14,966 nt of DNA from an uncultured Oscillospiraceae bacterium (GCA_944387755.1 CALXGC010000151.1:1-14966), one strand, 5' to 3'; shown: positions 1 to 7,840, numbered from the stretch's first letter. Numbers and translations: made by a program. Notes: a model not told the origin generated them from the letters alone.

Positions 1-540
1 AACTACCTGCTCACCGAGAACGGGGTGGACCCGGCCTCTGTGGACATCCAGTGGCTGACCGCCCAGGAGGCCTCCGCCCAGATGGCCTCCTCGGAGAGCG
101 GCATCTGTATGCTCCCCGTCCCCGCCGCAACCGCCCTGATGATTCAGGACGCCGGCGTGCGGCAGGCCCTGTCCCTCACCGACGAGTGGTCCAAGGTGAG
201 CGACGGCCAGCTGGCCATGGGCTGCATCGTGGCCCGCACCGGCTATATTGAGGAGAACCCCCTGGGGGTGGAGAACTTCCTGCGCGCCTATGAGGAATCC
301 ATCGAATATATGTCCAACCCGGACAATCTGGACGAGGCGGCGGAGCTGGTGGCCCAGTACGGCATCACCGCCAACGCCGCCATCGCCAAGGCGGCCATCC
401 CCCAGTGCAACCTGACCTATCTGGCCGGGGATGAGATGAAGGAAGTGCTGGAGTCCTATTATCAGGTGCTTCTGGACGCCGATCCCGCCTCCATTGGCGG
501 AGCGCTCCCCGAAGACGCCTTCTACTATGGCGCGGCATAA
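1..540 (+). CDS. ABC transporter substrate-binding protein, NitT/TauT (SsuA/ThiY-like) family, 5' partial
   Basis: The reading frame is open from base 1 and ends at TAA 538-540, so only the last 179 codons are present; signal peptide and N-terminal lobe lie outside the window. The visible part resembles the C-terminal lobe of NMT1/SsuA-like periplasmic-binding proteins: a segment on avoiding or accepting ligand (ICMLPVPAATAL), then the helical stretch YIEENPLGVENFLRAYEESIEYM typical of these proteins ('...P..V..FL.A...a...'). In this family the lipoprotein captures a small organic ion (sulfonate, taurine, nitrate, pyrimidine precursor) outside the cell and delivers it to the permease. The next genes encode exactly the expected permease and ATPase, which supports the call. 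The substrate cannot be read from the sequence. Confidence 0.85.
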   Translation, partial: NYLLTENGVDPASVDIQWLTAQEASAQMASSESGICMLPVPAATALMIQDAGVRQALSLTDEWSKVSDGQLAMGCIVARTGYIEENPLGVENFLRAYEESIEYMSNPDNLDEAAELVAQYGITANAAIAKAAIPQCNLTYLAGDEMKEVLESYYQVLLDADPASIGGALPEDAFYYGAA

Positions 541-1303
541 GCTTCTGCAAAACGCCATAAAAATGCTGCTGCCCCCGGCCTTCTGGCTGGGGGCTTGGCA
601 GCTTGGGGCATTTTTGGTGGAGCTCCACGTGGAGGGCCGGGGCAACGAGCTGCTCCTCCCCTACCCGGCCACAGTGCTCTCCGCCCTGGCCGTGCTGGCG
701 CAAAATCCGGCCTTCTGGGGGACGGCGCTGACCTCCTTGGCGCGCATTGCGGCAGGGGCGGCGGCGGGGGCGCTTGCAGGTGGAGCGCTGTCCGCCCTCA
801 CCTGCTGGAGCCCCTGGCTGGACCGGCTGTTCGCCCCCGTCATCCGCATCGTCCGGGCCACGCCGGTGGCCTCTTTTATCCTCCTGGTGCTGCTCTGGAC
901 CGGCCGGAACCAGGTCCCGGCGGTGATTGCGGGACTGATGGTGCTCCCTGTGGTGTGGGAAAATCTCAGTCAGGGCATACGGGCCGCCGACCGGCAGCTT
1001 CTGGAGCTGGCCAGAGCCTACCGGTTCTCCCGGCGCAAGACCCTTCGATTGGTGTATCTGCCCAGCCTGAAGCCCTATCTGCGCTCCGCCCTCACCACCG
1101 CCACAGGCCTGGCCTGGAAGTCGGGGGTGGCGGCCGAGGTACTCTGCCTCCCCAGGCCGGGCATCGGCACGGAAATTAACCGCTCCAAGCAGGCCTTTGA
1201 GACGGCGGATTTGTTCGCCTGGACGGCGGTGGTCATTCTGCTGAGCCTGCTGATGGAGTACGGCCTCACCCGGCTGCTGCGAAAGAGAGGAGAAGTCCCG
1301 TGA
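527..1303 (+). CDS. ABC transporter permease, NitT/TauT (SsuC-like) family
   Basis: A 258-residue hydrophobic protein with about six membrane segments. Its BPD_transp_1 coupling loop is seen in ELARAYRFSRRKTLRLVYLPSLKPYL, the EAA-type motif that docks on the ATPase. Length is normal for SsuC/TauC permeases. I chose ATG 527, which overlaps the preceding stop by 14 bases and gives the short N-terminus MARHKLLQNA; a TTG at 494 in the same frame would add 11 residues but lies deep in the upstream gene. No strong Shine-Dalgarno is seen, so translation is probably coupled to the substrate-binding gene. The last codons overlap the ATPase GTG by four bases (GTGA, 1300-1303). Its job would be moving the bound substrate across the cytoplasmic membrane; the substrate is unknown. 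Function of the whole importer is doubtful if the ATPase is broken. Confidence 0.88.
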   Translation: MARHKLLQNAIKMLLPPAFWLGAWQLGAFLVELHVEGRGNELLLPYPATVLSALAVLAQNPAFWGTALTSLARIAAGAAAGALAGGALSALTCWSPWLDRLFAPVIRIVRATPVASFILLVLLWTGRNQVPAVIAGLMVLPVVWENLSQGIRAADRQLLELARAYRFSRRKTLRLVYLPSLKPYLRSALTTATGLAWKSGVAAEVLCLPRPGIGTEINRSKQAFETADLFAWTAVVILLSLLMEYGLTRLLRKRGEVP

Positions 1304-1887
1304 TTCAAATTTCCAATCTCAGCCTGTCCTTTGGAGACAAGCGGGTGCTGGACCGGTTTTCTCTGACCCTTCCGGAGGGCGTCACCGTGCTGTCCGGCCC
1401 GTCGGGCTGCGGCAAGACCACCCTCATGCGGTGCATGGCCGGGCTGGAGCGGCCCGCGGAGGGGACCATCTCCGGCCCCTCCCCCAGAGAGACCGCCTTC
1501 CTGTTTCAGGAGGACCGGCTGTTCCCCTGACGGACGGCGGAACAGCACATTCTGGACGTGCTCCCCAAATCCCGCCGTGGAGAGGCGGACCGCTGGCTGG
1601 CTCTCGCCGGGCTGGAGGGGGAAAAAAACGCCTATCCCTCCGCCCTGTCCGGCGGCATGAAGCGCCGCCTGGCCCTGGCGCGGGCTCTGGCCCTGGGAGG
1701 CAGGCTCTATCTGCTGGACGAGCCCTTCACCGGGGTGGACGGGGCGCGCATCCGGAAGCTGATGGCCGCCCTGAAGGGGCTGAATGCCCCCGTGCTGCTG
1801 TCCAGCCACGAGGCGCTGACCCGCACACTGGCCGACCAGGTCATCTTTCTGGATGGGCCCCCTCTGCGGACGCTGCCGGAGGGCTGA
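1300..1887 (+). pseudogene. ABC transporter ATPase (SsuB/TauB-like), interrupted by in-frame TGA
   Basis: The frame from GTG 1300 to TGA 1885-1887 encodes every ATPase motif in order: Walker A GPSGCGKTT, Q-loop FLFQEDRLFP, signature [15 protein letters not shown], Walker [13 protein letters not shown] and the switch His in [12 protein letters not shown] at 1528-1530 splits it after codon 76. Flanking residues read FQEDRLFP-stop-RTAEQHI, and SsuB/TauB relatives typically have Trp here (FQE-RLLPW-T), so TGG to TGA is the simplest explanation. There is no frameshift: both halves are in one frame. The first half lacks signature and Walker B, and the second half has only a weak internal GTG (1558) without a good ribosome binding site. 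Other genes here use TGA as a normal stop, arguing against code change. A sequencing error or leaky UGA readthrough remains possible. The 3' end overlaps the convergent phosphoesterase gene by 47 bases. Confidence 0.85.
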
Positions 1888-2431
1888 CGGAGCTCCCGTC
1901 CCCCCGCCCCAGGGCGAAGAAGTCCCAGATGTACGAAAGGCTCACCGGCCGCATGCCGTTGGCATCCACCCCCACGTCGTACTTCCGGATGCCGTGGGCC
2001 TGGTTCCAGAGATTGTAGTCCCGGCGGTTGTGCTGGTGGCCGTGGAGGTGAACCGAGCCGTAAAGCTGGCCGTTCCACTCCAGGATGGGGTAGTGGAACA
2101 AAACGAAGTCCTGCTTCTGCCAGGAGAGCTCACAGTAATCCCGCACCCACTCGAAGAGAGAGGCGTCGAAGCTGCTCCGGTCCGCAAACCTGTCGTGGTT
2201 GCCCCGGATCAGATACTTCCGCCCCTTCAGCTGCCGGAGAACTTCCATCGCCTTCTCCGGCCCCCGCATGGTCACGTCTCCCAGAATATAGACCTCGTCC
2301 TCAGGCTGCACCGCCGCGTTCCAGTTCTGAATCAGCGCCCGGTTCATCTCCTCCGCGTCCTGAAAGGGCCGTCCGGCAAAGCTGATAACGTTGCCGTGAT
2401 AAAAGTGGAGGTCCGAAGTAAAGTAAATCAT
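1841..2431 (-). CDS. Metallophosphoesterase (calcineurin-like phosphoesterase)
   Basis: A 196-residue protein with a complete dinuclear metal site of the calcineurin-like fold: D7 and H9 in SDLHFYH, D52 in ILGDV, N78-H79 in RGNHDRF, H113 in LFHYP, and H132/H134 in HGHQH. It resembles the small stand-alone bacterial phosphoesterases annotated 'predicted phosphoesterase or phosphohydrolase' (COG4186-like); the natural substrate is unknown. Start chosen at ATG 2431 because GAGGGG lies 7-12 bases upstream and the metal-binding strand MIYFTSDLH begins immediately; a longer frame to 2560 adds 43 non-conserved residues. The C-terminal 25 residues ([22 protein letters not shown]) are low complexity and lie largely in the part that overlaps the ATPase gene on the other strand, so this tail may have been gained by loss of an earlier stop. 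Confidence 0.88.
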   Translation of the reverse strand: MIYFTSDLHFYHGNVISFAGRPFQDAEEMNRALIQNWNAAVQPEDEVYILGDVTMRGPEKAMEVLRQLKGRKYLIRGNHDRFADRSSFDASLFEWVRDYCELSWQKQDFVLFHYPILEWNGQLYGSVHLHGHQHNRRDYNLWNQAHGIRKYDVGVDANGMRPVSLSYIWDFFALGRGDGSSVSPPAASAEGAHPER

Positions 2432-2463
2432 ATGCGTTCCCCTCTGTCCGTTGCTTTGGCTCC

Positions 2464-2492
2464 ATTTTACAGGATTGCCCCCCTGTTTTCCA
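2464..2492 (-). promoter_or_regulatory. Possible sigma-A promoter of the metallophosphoesterase gene
   Basis: On the minus strand TGGAAA (2492-2487) and TAAAAT (2469-2464) are separated by 17 bases and lie about 33 bases upstream of the ATG at 2431. The -35 matches only four of six consensus positions. It points away from the rimP promoter, giving a divergent arrangement. Confidence 0.4.
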
Positions 2493-2554
2493 CCCCTTTT
2501 TCGGGCAAAATACATGGAGGGGGAGAAAGAGGAAAAAATATCTCCAAATCCCCC

Positions 2555-2583
2555 TTGCAATCTGGTTTTGGCTATGGTATAGT
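2555..2583 (+). promoter_or_regulatory. Sigma-A promoter of the rimP-nusA-infB operon
   Basis: TTGCAA at 2555-2560 and TATAGT at 2578-2583, separated by exactly 17 bases, in an AT-rich patch that contrasts with the GC-rich surroundings. It predicts a transcript start near 2590, leaving a leader of about 100 nt before rimP. This is one of the two best promoter matches in the window. Confidence 0.8.
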
Positions 2584-2611
2584 AGGAAAGTAAATTATGG
2601 TAGTATTAACT

Positions 2612-2639
2612 AGAGTGGGGTTTCGGCTCCGCTCTTTTT
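2612..2639 (+). terminator. Terminator-like hairpin in the rimP leader (candidate NusA-responsive attenuator)
   Basis: AGAGTGGGG (2612-2620) pairs with CTCCGCTCT (2627-2635) over nine positions, including two G-U pairs, with a six-base loop, followed by a T-run to 2639. It sits between the promoter and rimP, so it can only act on this operon. In B. subtilis the ylxS(rimP)-nusA leader contains a NusA-dependent terminator by which NusA represses its own operon; the same logic is inferred here. The wobble pairs and modest T-tract fit a weak, factor-assisted terminator. Confidence 0.65.
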
Positions 2640-2653
2640 ACTTGATTAAACGA

Positions 2654-2679
2654 GCTGGACCTGACGCTTCCGGTCCGGC
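2654..2679 (+). promoter_or_regulatory. Second leader hairpin just upstream of the rimP ribosome binding site
   Basis: GCTGGACC (2654-2661) can pair with GGTCCGGC (2672-2679), eight positions with one wobble and a ten-base loop. It ends two bases before the AGGAGG at 2682-2687. No T-run follows, so it is not a terminator; it may affect translation initiation or simply be an RNA structure. Function is inferred only. Confidence 0.35.
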
Positions 2680-2691
2680 GCAGGAGGCATT

Positions 2692-3147
2692 ATGGCGAAG
2701 GTGACGGAAATCGCGGCGGAGCTGGCCCGCCCCTATGTGGAGGCGGCGGGCTGCACCCTCTGGGACGTGGAGTATGTGAAAGAGGCCGGAGAGTGGTTTC
2801 TCCGGGTCTATATTGACAAGGAGGGCGGCGTGTCCATTGACGACTGCGAGGCGGTCTCCCGCCCCCTGTCCGACAAGCTGGACGAGACCGACCCCATCGA
2901 GGGCAGCTACACCTTCGAGGTGTCCTCCGCCGGAGCGGACCGGGCGCTGAAAAAGCCGGAGCACTTCGCCCAGTTCCAGGGGGCCGAGGTGGAGGTCCGC
3001 CTGTACCGGGCCAGGGAGGGCCGGAAGGACTATGTGGGCCTGCTCCAGGCCTGGCAGGACGGAGACGTGACTTTGGAAGTGGGCGGAGCCCCCATGGTCT
3101 TTACAAAACAGGAAATCGCCCAGGTGCGGCTCTACCCCCGCTTCTGA
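2692..3147 (+). CDS. rimP: Ribosome maturation factor RimP
   Basis: A 151-residue protein of the RimP (YlxS/DUF150) family, normal length. The N-terminal alpha/beta domain contains the family pattern L--P-VE--GC-LWDVEYVKE followed by LRVYID, and SIDDCE-VSR-LSD-LDE leads to the C-terminal Sm-like domain from about residue 90. The usual SSPGLDRPL signature reads SSAGADRAL here, a small variation. RimP binds the 30S subunit and promotes late maturation around ribosomal proteins S12 and S9. AGGAGG at 2682-2687 precedes the ATG by a short four-base spacer. It is the first gene of the operon, followed by nusA after 22 bases. Confidence 0.95.
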   Translation: MAKVTEIAAELARPYVEAAGCTLWDVEYVKEAGEWFLRVYIDKEGGVSIDDCEAVSRPLSDKLDETDPIEGSYTFEVSSAGADRALKKPEHFAQFQGAEVEVRLYRAREGRKDYVGLLQAWQDGDVTLEVGGAPMVFTKQEIAQVRLYPRF

Positions 3148-3169
3148 GGCATTTTAGGAGGAAAGTTTC

Positions 3170-4399
3170 GTGGCTAAGAAGACGACCAAGAAAGTCAACA
3201 ACGAGCTGGACGGTCCTGAGTTTTTCGCCGCCATCGCTCAGATTGAAGAGGAAAAGGGCATTAAGCCGGGGTACATGATTGAAAAAATCACCCAGGCGCT
3301 GATTTCCGCCTACCGGAAGAACCACGAGGGCGTGGAGAACAACCTGGTGGTGGACGCCAACCCGGAGACCCGCACCGTGCGCATCTTCATCAAAAAAGAG
3401 GTGGTGGAGACGGTCAGCAAGCCGGACACGGAGATCAGCCTGGCAAAGGCGCGGGAGGCCCTGCCCCAGGCCCAGCTGGGGGACATCGTCAGCATCGAGA
3501 TTAAGCCCCGGAATCTGGGCTATATCGCCGCCCAGACCGCCCGCCAGGTCATCACCCAGGGCATCCGGGAGGCGGAGCAGGGCATGGTCTACAACGAGTT
3601 CTCCTCCAAGGAGCACGAGCTCTTCACCGGCGAGGTCACGCGCATCGACCCCCGCAGCGGAAAGGCCATTGTGCGCATCCGCTCCGGCTCTGAGTTTGTG
3701 GACGCCCCCCTGGAGCAGATTCAGGGGGAGCAGTACACAGAGGGCCAGCGTCTGAAGGTCTATATGACCATCGAGCCCCGCAAGGGCAACAAGGGCGGCA
3801 TGCAGTTCGTCATCTCCCGCACCCACCCCGGCCTGGTCAAGCGTCTGTTTGAGCTGGAGGTGCCTGAGATCTTTGACGGCACGGTGGAGATTAAGTCCGT
3901 GGCCCGCGAGCCCGGCTCCCGCACGAAGCTGGCCGTCTGGTCCTCCGACCCCAACGTGGACCCCATCGGCGCCTGCGTGGGCCCCCGGGGCCAGCGGGTG
4001 AACGCCATCGTGGAGGAGCTCCGGGGGGAGAAGATGGACATTATCAAGTACTCTGAGGACCCCGCCGAGTACATCGCCGCCGCCCTCGCCCCCGCCTCCG
4101 TCATCAGCGTGGAGCCCCTGTCCGACAGCAAGAGCTGCCGGGTGGTGGTCCCCGACGACCAGCTCTCTCTGGCCATCGGCAAGGAGGGCCAGAACGCCCG
4201 CCTGGCCGCCCGGCTCACCGGCTGGAAAATCGACATCAAGCCCGCCTCCGCCCCTCTGGAGCCCCTTGAGGAGTCCCAGGAGGAGATCCAGGAGGAGATC
4301 CAGGAGGAGTCTCAGGAGGAGCTGCGCGGAGAGACCCCCAGCGAGGCTGAACCCTCTGCGGAGGAAACCGCCGGGGCAGAGGAAAATCCCGAAATTTGA
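3170..4399 (+). CDS. nusA: Transcription termination/antitermination factor NusA
   Basis: 409 residues from GTG 3170, with AGGAGG at 3156-3161. Domain order is normal for Firmicutes NusA: N-terminal RNA polymerase-binding domain (about 14-130), S1 domain (about 150-215), KH1 with GPRG at 271-274 and KH2 with GKEG at 337-340. No C-terminal AR2 repeats are present, unlike E. coli. NusA binds RNA polymerase and nascent RNA, enhances pausing and hairpin-dependent termination, and in B. subtilis represses its own operon by leader termination. After about residue 362 there is an unusual acidic tail with four tandem E(S/I)QE units coded by 12-base repeats, followed by a Glu/Ala/Pro-rich end; this explains the length excess over typical Firmicutes NusA. 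No role for the tail is known to me. Confidence 0.96.
   Translation: MAKKTTKKVNNELDGPEFFAAIAQIEEEKGIKPGYMIEKITQALISAYRKNHEGVENNLVVDANPETRTVRIFIKKEVVETVSKPDTEISLAKAREALPQAQLGDIVSIEIKPRNLGYIAAQTARQVITQGIREAEQGMVYNEFSSKEHELFTGEVTRIDPRSGKAIVRIRSGSEFVDAPLEQIQGEQYTEGQRLKVYMTIEPRKGNKGGMQFVISRTHPGLVKRLFELEVPEIFDGTVEIKSVAREPGSRTKLAVWSSDPNVDPIGACVGPRGQRVNAIVEELRGEKMDIIKYSEDPAEYIAAALAPASVISVEPLSDSKSCRVVVPDDQLSLAIGKEGQNARLAARLTGWKIDIKPASAPLEPLEESQEEIQEEIQEESQEELRGETPSEAEPSAEETAGAEENPEI
4271..4318 (+). repeat. Four tandem 12-bp units inside nusA
   Basis: Units at 4271-4282, 4283-4294, 4295-4306 and 4307-4318 follow the pattern GAG-A/T-C/T-C-CAGGAG with small variation (GAGTCCCAGGAG, GAGATCCAGGAG twice, GAGTCTCAGGAG). 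They code for [16 protein letters not shown]. Unit length is a multiple of three, so copy-number change would keep the frame. Each unit also carries an AGGAG core resembling a Shine-Dalgarno site. Confidence 0.85.
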
Positions 4400-4412
4400 C
4401 CAAACCTGCACA

Positions 4413-4464
4413 GGGGCGCGGCTGCGTATGCGCCCCGCAGAACAGCGCCGGCGCGCAGGCCGGC
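4413..4464 (+). other. Two GC-rich inverted repeats between nusA and ylxR
   Basis: GGGGCGC (4413-4419) pairs with GCGCCCC (4430-4436), and GCCGGC (4447-4452) with GCCGGC (4459-4464). Neither is followed by a T-run, so they are not standard terminators. They fill most of the 98-base gap between nusA and ylxR and could act in mRNA processing, pausing or translation of ylxR; this is inference. Confidence 0.45.
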
Positions 4465-4497
4465 CTCTATTAGAACGAAAAAGGGTGGTGCGGAACT

Positions 4498-4776
4498 GTG
4501 CCAAAGAAAATACCTATGCGCCAGTGCGTCGGCTGCCGGGAGATGAAGCCCAAGCGGGAGCTGATCCGGGTGGTCCGCTCCCCGGAGGGGGCGGTCTCTC
4601 TGGACTTCCGGGGCAAGCTCCCCGGCCGGGGCGCCTATGTGTGTCCCAATCCGGCCTGTCTGGCCAAGGCCCGGAAGTCCAGGGCCCTGGAACGCGCCTT
4701 CTCCGCCCCCCTTCCCCCAGAGGTCTGGGAGGCCCTGGAGGCCCAGATGAAGGAGGCGTCCCCCGATGTCCAATGA
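4498..4776 (+). CDS. ylxR: YlxR family RNA-binding/nucleoid-associated protein (DUF448)
   Basis: 92 residues from GTG 4498. The YlxR pattern is clear: [20 protein letters not shown] near residues 8-27 and [26 protein letters not shown] in the middle, with the conserved paired cysteines. The protein is small and basic; homologues have been described as nucleoid-associated regulators in B. subtilis and as RNA-binding by structure. Start: GTG gives the typical [11 protein letters not shown]-terminus; the ribosome binding site is weak (GGGTGG region about 10 bases upstream). The stop overlaps the ylxQ start by 11 bases, indicating coupling. Confidence 0.93.
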   Translation: MPKKIPMRQCVGCREMKPKRELIRVVRSPEGAVSLDFRGKLPGRGAYVCPNPACLAKARKSRALERAFSAPLPPEVWEALEAQMKEASPDVQ

Positions 4777-5353
4777 TCCCATTCTCCATCTGCTGGGGCT
4801 GGCCCGCAAGGCGGGCCGCCTGGAGCTGGGCGAGGAGCCGGTTGGGGCCGCCTGCCGGGCCAGACAGGCCAGGCTGGTGCTGCTGGCCGCCGACGCCGCC
4901 GCCAACACCTGCCGCCGGGCCGCCCACTTCGGCGAGGCCGGAGACGTCCTCTGGCTCACCCTCCCCTTCACTAAGGCGGAGCTGGGGCTGGCCCTGGGCC
5001 GGGGGAGCTGCGCCATGCTGGCCCTCACCGACGTGGGCTTCGCCGCCTCCCTGGTGCAGAAGCTGTCCGTCCGCGACCCGGCCAGATACGGCCCCGCCGC
5101 CGGACAGCTGAGGATCAAGGCGGACCGCGCCCTCCAGCGCCAGCGGGAACAGCGCCGGCACGAGAAGAACCTGCGGGAGGGCAAAAAGAAGCCCTGGGCG
5201 GTCCCGGCCAAGTCCCGCCCCGCCGGCGGGGCGGCCCCCGCTTCCCGCGCCGGACGGAAGAACGGCGCACAGACCAGCGCCCCGTCAGGCGCGCCCCGAA
5301 AACCCGGCCCAGGCGGCCGCAAGCTGTCCGGTAAGTTCCGGCATCATCCCTAA
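4766..5353 (+). CDS. ylxQ: L7Ae-family ribosomal protein YlxQ with a basic C-terminal extension
   Basis: The first 105 residues or so are an L7Ae/L30e/Gadd45-type domain ([44 protein letters not shown]), the K-turn RNA-binding fold of Firmicutes YlxQ. AGGAGG at 4751-4756 supports ATG 4766. YlxQ proteins are commonly about 100 residues; this one has 195. Residues about 106-195 are a Lys/Arg/Ala/Pro/Gly-rich, apparently disordered tail beginning with the helix-like [24 protein letters not shown]. The tail has no stop and uses the same GC-rich codons as the neighbours, so it looks genuine rather than a frameshift. It probably adds nonspecific RNA affinity. The gene lies between ylxR and infB in the conserved order. 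Confidence 0.9.
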   Translation: MSNDPILHLLGLARKAGRLELGEEPVGAACRARQARLVLLAADAAANTCRRAAHFGEAGDVLWLTLPFTKAELGLALGRGSCAMLALTDVGFAASLVQKLSVRDPARYGPAAGQLRIKADRALQRQREQRRHEKNLREGKKKPWAVPAKSRPAGGAAPASRAGRKNGAQTSAPSGAPRKPGPGGRKLSGKFRHHP

Positions 5354-5373
5354 GAAACGAGGTGGCTCCCCAT

Positions 5374-7782
5374 ATGATGATAAAATATCCCATTCACAAG
5401 GTTGCCAAGGATTTTAAGCGGGGTTCCAAGGAGGTCCCCTCCAAGGAGATTATGGACATCCTGACCCAGTACGGACACCCCCCCAAGAACCACATGCAGC
5501 CCCTGAGCGACCAGGAGCTGTCCATCGTCTTTGAATACCTCACCCAGCACAATCAGGTGGACTCCATCGAGTCCGTCTACGCCGACGCCCCCCGCGAGCC
5601 CGCCCCGGCCAAAGAGTCCGGCAGGTCTGCCGCTCCCGCGGCCCGGCCGGCGGCCAGCCAGCCGGGCAAGCCCGCCCCCCACGGCGGACAGCAGGCCTCC
5701 AAGCCCCAGCACCAGCCCGCCCCCAAGGGCGGGGCGCAGCCCCAGCAGCGGCCGGCCCAGAAGGCGGCTCCCGCGCCGGAGAAGTCCTCCCGCATCCCCG
5801 CCAAGAAGGTGGTGGACACCCGGGGCGGCGGCAGCGCGGTGAATCTGGACAAATACGACGAGCGTCTGGAGTCCTTCACCTCCGAGCGCCAGCAGCAGGG
5901 CGGCGGCAAGCAGAAGTTCCAGGGCCGCAACGCCCAGCGCCAGCGGGGCAAGCAGCAGGGCTCCGGCAACAAGCGCCGCCAGGAGGAGGCCGAGAAGCTG
6001 CGCCGCCTTCAGCTTGAGATCGCCAAGAAGGCCCCGGTGAAGGTGATGATCCCCGACGAGATCGGCGTGGGCGAGCTGGCCTCCCGCATGAAGAAGACCG
6101 GCGCCGAGGTGGTCAAGACCCTGATGAAAATGGGCGTTATGGCCTCCCTCAGCGAGATTATCGACTACGACACCGCCGCCCTGGTGGCCATGGAGCTGGG
6201 CTGTAAGGTGGAGAAGGAAGTGGTCGTCACCATCGAGGAGAAGCTCATCGACACCACCGAGGACAAGGAGGAGGACCTGATTCCCCGCGCCCCCGTGGTG
6301 GTGGTCATGGGCCACGTGGACCACGGCAAGACCTCTCTGCTGGACTATATCCGCCACGCCAACGTAGTCTCCGGCGAGGCCGGCGGCATCACCCAGCACA
6401 TCGGCGCCTATCAGGTGGACGTGAACGGCAAGCCCGTCACCTTCCTGGACACCCCCGGCCACGAGGCCTTCACCGCCATGCGGGCCCGGGGCGCCATGGT
6501 GACGGACATCGCCATCCTGGTGGTGGCCGCCGACGACGGCATCATGCCCCAGACCGTGGAGTCCATCAACCACGCCAAGGCCGCGGAGATCCCCATCATC
6601 GTGGCCATCAATAAGATGGATAAGCCCACCGCCAACCCCGACCGCATCAAGCAGCAGCTCACCGAGTACAGCCTGGTACCGGAGGAGTGGGGCGGCGACA
6701 CCATCATCTGCCCCATCTCCGCCAAGACCGGCGAGGGCATTGACAACCTGCTGGACATGGTGGTCCTCACCGCCGAGATGCGGGAGCTGAAGGCCAACCC
6801 CAACCGCTCCGCCCACGGCGCGGTCATCGAGGCCCGCCTGGACCGGGGCCGCGGCCCCGTGGCCACCCTGCTGGTGCAGAACGGCACGCTGAAGCAGGGC
6901 GACGTGATCATCGCCGGTACGGCCGTGGGCCGCGTCCGGGCCATGACCAACGACAAGGGGCAGAAGGTGGAGGAGGCCGGTCCCTCCGTCCCCGTGGAGA
7001 TTATCGGCATGGGCGAGGTGCCCGAGGCCGGCGACGACTTCCACGCCGTGGCTGACGAGCGCATGGCCCGCGAGCTGGCCGAGCAGCGCAAGGCCGAGCA
7101 GAAGAGCGCCCTGAACAGCAGCGTGGGCAAGGTAACGCTGGAGGACCTGTTCAGCCAGATTCAGGCCGGCGAGATGAAGAACCTCAACGTCATCGTTAAG
7201 GCCGACGTGCAGGGCTCCGCCGAGGCGGTGAAGGCCTCCCTGGAGAAGCTGTCCAACGAGGAGGTCCGGGTGCGGGTCATCCACTGCGCCGTGGGCGCCA
7301 TCAACGAGTCCGATGTGATGCTGGCCGCCACCTCCGGGGCCATCATCGTGGGCTTCAATGTCCGGCCCGACGCCAACGCCAAGGAGAACGCCGCCCGGAA
7401 CCATGTGGATATGCGCATGTACCGGGTCATCTACGACGCCATCAACGAGATTGAGGCGGCTATGAAGGGTATGCTGGCCCCCAAGTTCAAAGAGGTGGAC
7501 CTGGGCCGGGCCGAGGTGCGCAACGTGTTCCGCATCACCGGCGTGGGTATGGTGGCCGGCTGCTATGTGCTGGACGGCAAAATGCAGCGGGGCGCGCAGA
7601 TGCGCCTGCTCCGGGACAACATCGTCATCTACGACGGCGCCATCGCCTCCCTCCAGCGGTTCAAGGACTCCGTCAAAGAGGTTGCCGCCGGGTATGAGTG
7701 CGGCATCACCTTCGAGAAGTTCCAGGACATCAAAGAGGGCGACATCATCGAGGCCTATCTCATGGAGCAGATTGAGGTCTGA
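5374..7782 (+). CDS. infB: Translation initiation factor IF-2
   Basis: About 802 residues from ATG 5374. Domains: N-terminal IF2_N-like module (about 1-70), a Pro/Ala/Gln/Lys-rich flexible linker (about 72-218), a second IF2_N module ([22 protein letters not shown], about 220-275), then the GTPase domain with G1 GHVDHGKTS (about 313), G2 [11 protein letters not shown]3 DTPGHEAF, G4 NKMDKP and G5 SAKTGEG, followed by the beta-barrel II, domain III and C-terminal fMet-tRNA-binding domain ending EQIEV. IF-2 brings initiator tRNA to the 30S subunit and drives subunit joining with GTP. Start choice: GAGGTGG at 5359-5365 is well spaced for ATG 5374 (or the adjacent ATG 5377); a GTG at 5362 in frame lies inside that site. 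The gap from ylxQ is 20 bases. A strong terminator follows. Confidence 0.97.
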   Translation: MMIKYPIHKVAKDFKRGSKEVPSKEIMDILTQYGHPPKNHMQPLSDQELSIVFEYLTQHNQVDSIESVYADAPREPAPAKESGRSAAPAARPAASQPGKPAPHGGQQASKPQHQPAPKGGAQPQQRPAQKAAPAPEKSSRIPAKKVVDTRGGGSAVNLDKYDERLESFTSERQQQGGGKQKFQGRNAQRQRGKQQGSGNKRRQEEAEKLRRLQLEIAKKAPVKVMIPDEIGVGELASRMKKTGAEVVKTLMKMGVMASLSEIIDYDTAALVAMELGCKVEKEVVVTIEEKLIDTTEDKEEDLIPRAPVVVVMGHVDHGKTSLLDYIRHANVVSGEAGGITQHIGAYQVDVNGKPVTFLDTPGHEAFTAMRARGAMVTDIAILVVAADDGIMPQTVESINHAKAAEIPIIVAINKMDKPTANPDRIKQQLTEYSLVPEEWGGDTIICPISAKTGEGIDNLLDMVVLTAEMRELKANPNRSAHGAVIEARLDRGRGPVATLLVQNGTLKQGDVIIAGTAVGRVRAMTNDKGQKVEEAGPSVPVEIIGMGEVPEAGDDFHAVADERMARELAEQRKAEQKSALNSSVGKVTLEDLFSQIQAGEMKNLNVIVKADVQGSAEAVKASLEKLSNEEVRVRVIHCAVGAINESDVMLAATSGAIIVGFNVRPDANAKENAARNHVDMRMYRVIYDAINEIEAAMKGMLAPKFKEVDLGRAEVRNVFRITGVGMVAGCYVLDGKMQRGAQMRLLRDNIVIYDGAIASLQRFKDSVKEVAAGYECGITFEKFQDIKEGDIIEAYLMEQIEV

Positions 7783-7794
7783 TTCAATTTCAAC

Positions 7795-7832
7795 AGCAGG
7801 GCGGGCAGCTTCGCCCGTCCTGCTTTCTTTTT
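7795..7832 (+). terminator. Strong intrinsic terminator between infB and rbfA
   Basis: AGCAGGGCGGGC (7795-7806) pairs with GCCCGTCCTGCT (7813-7824) over 12 positions with one wobble and a six-base loop, followed by TTCTTTTT to 7832. It starts 12 bases after the infB stop. It should terminate or attenuate most transcription before rbfA, although no convincing new promoter is seen in 7833-7883, so readthrough probably feeds the distal genes. Confidence 0.85.
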
Positions 7833-7840
7833 GCCTGGGC

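Noticed and set aside
1528..1530. UGA as selenocysteine or reassigned tryptophan codon
   Set aside because: TGA ends several intact genes in the window (rimP, infB, spoIIAB), so it is not reassigned. Selenocysteine has no precedent at this ATPase position and no SECIS-like hairpin is evident just downstream.
5362..5373. GTG 5362 as infB start
   Set aside because: The codon lies inside the GAGGTGG ribosome binding site that serves ATG 5374/5377.
5350..7404. A 684-residue open frame on the minus strand opposite infB, and others of 629 and 467 residues opposite nrnA-truB and nusA
   Set aside because: They mirror strongly GC-biased genuine genes, are rich in Gly/His/Leu/Ala as expected from complementing GC-rich codons, have no recognisable domains and no ribosome binding sites, and the plus-strand genes are unambiguous.
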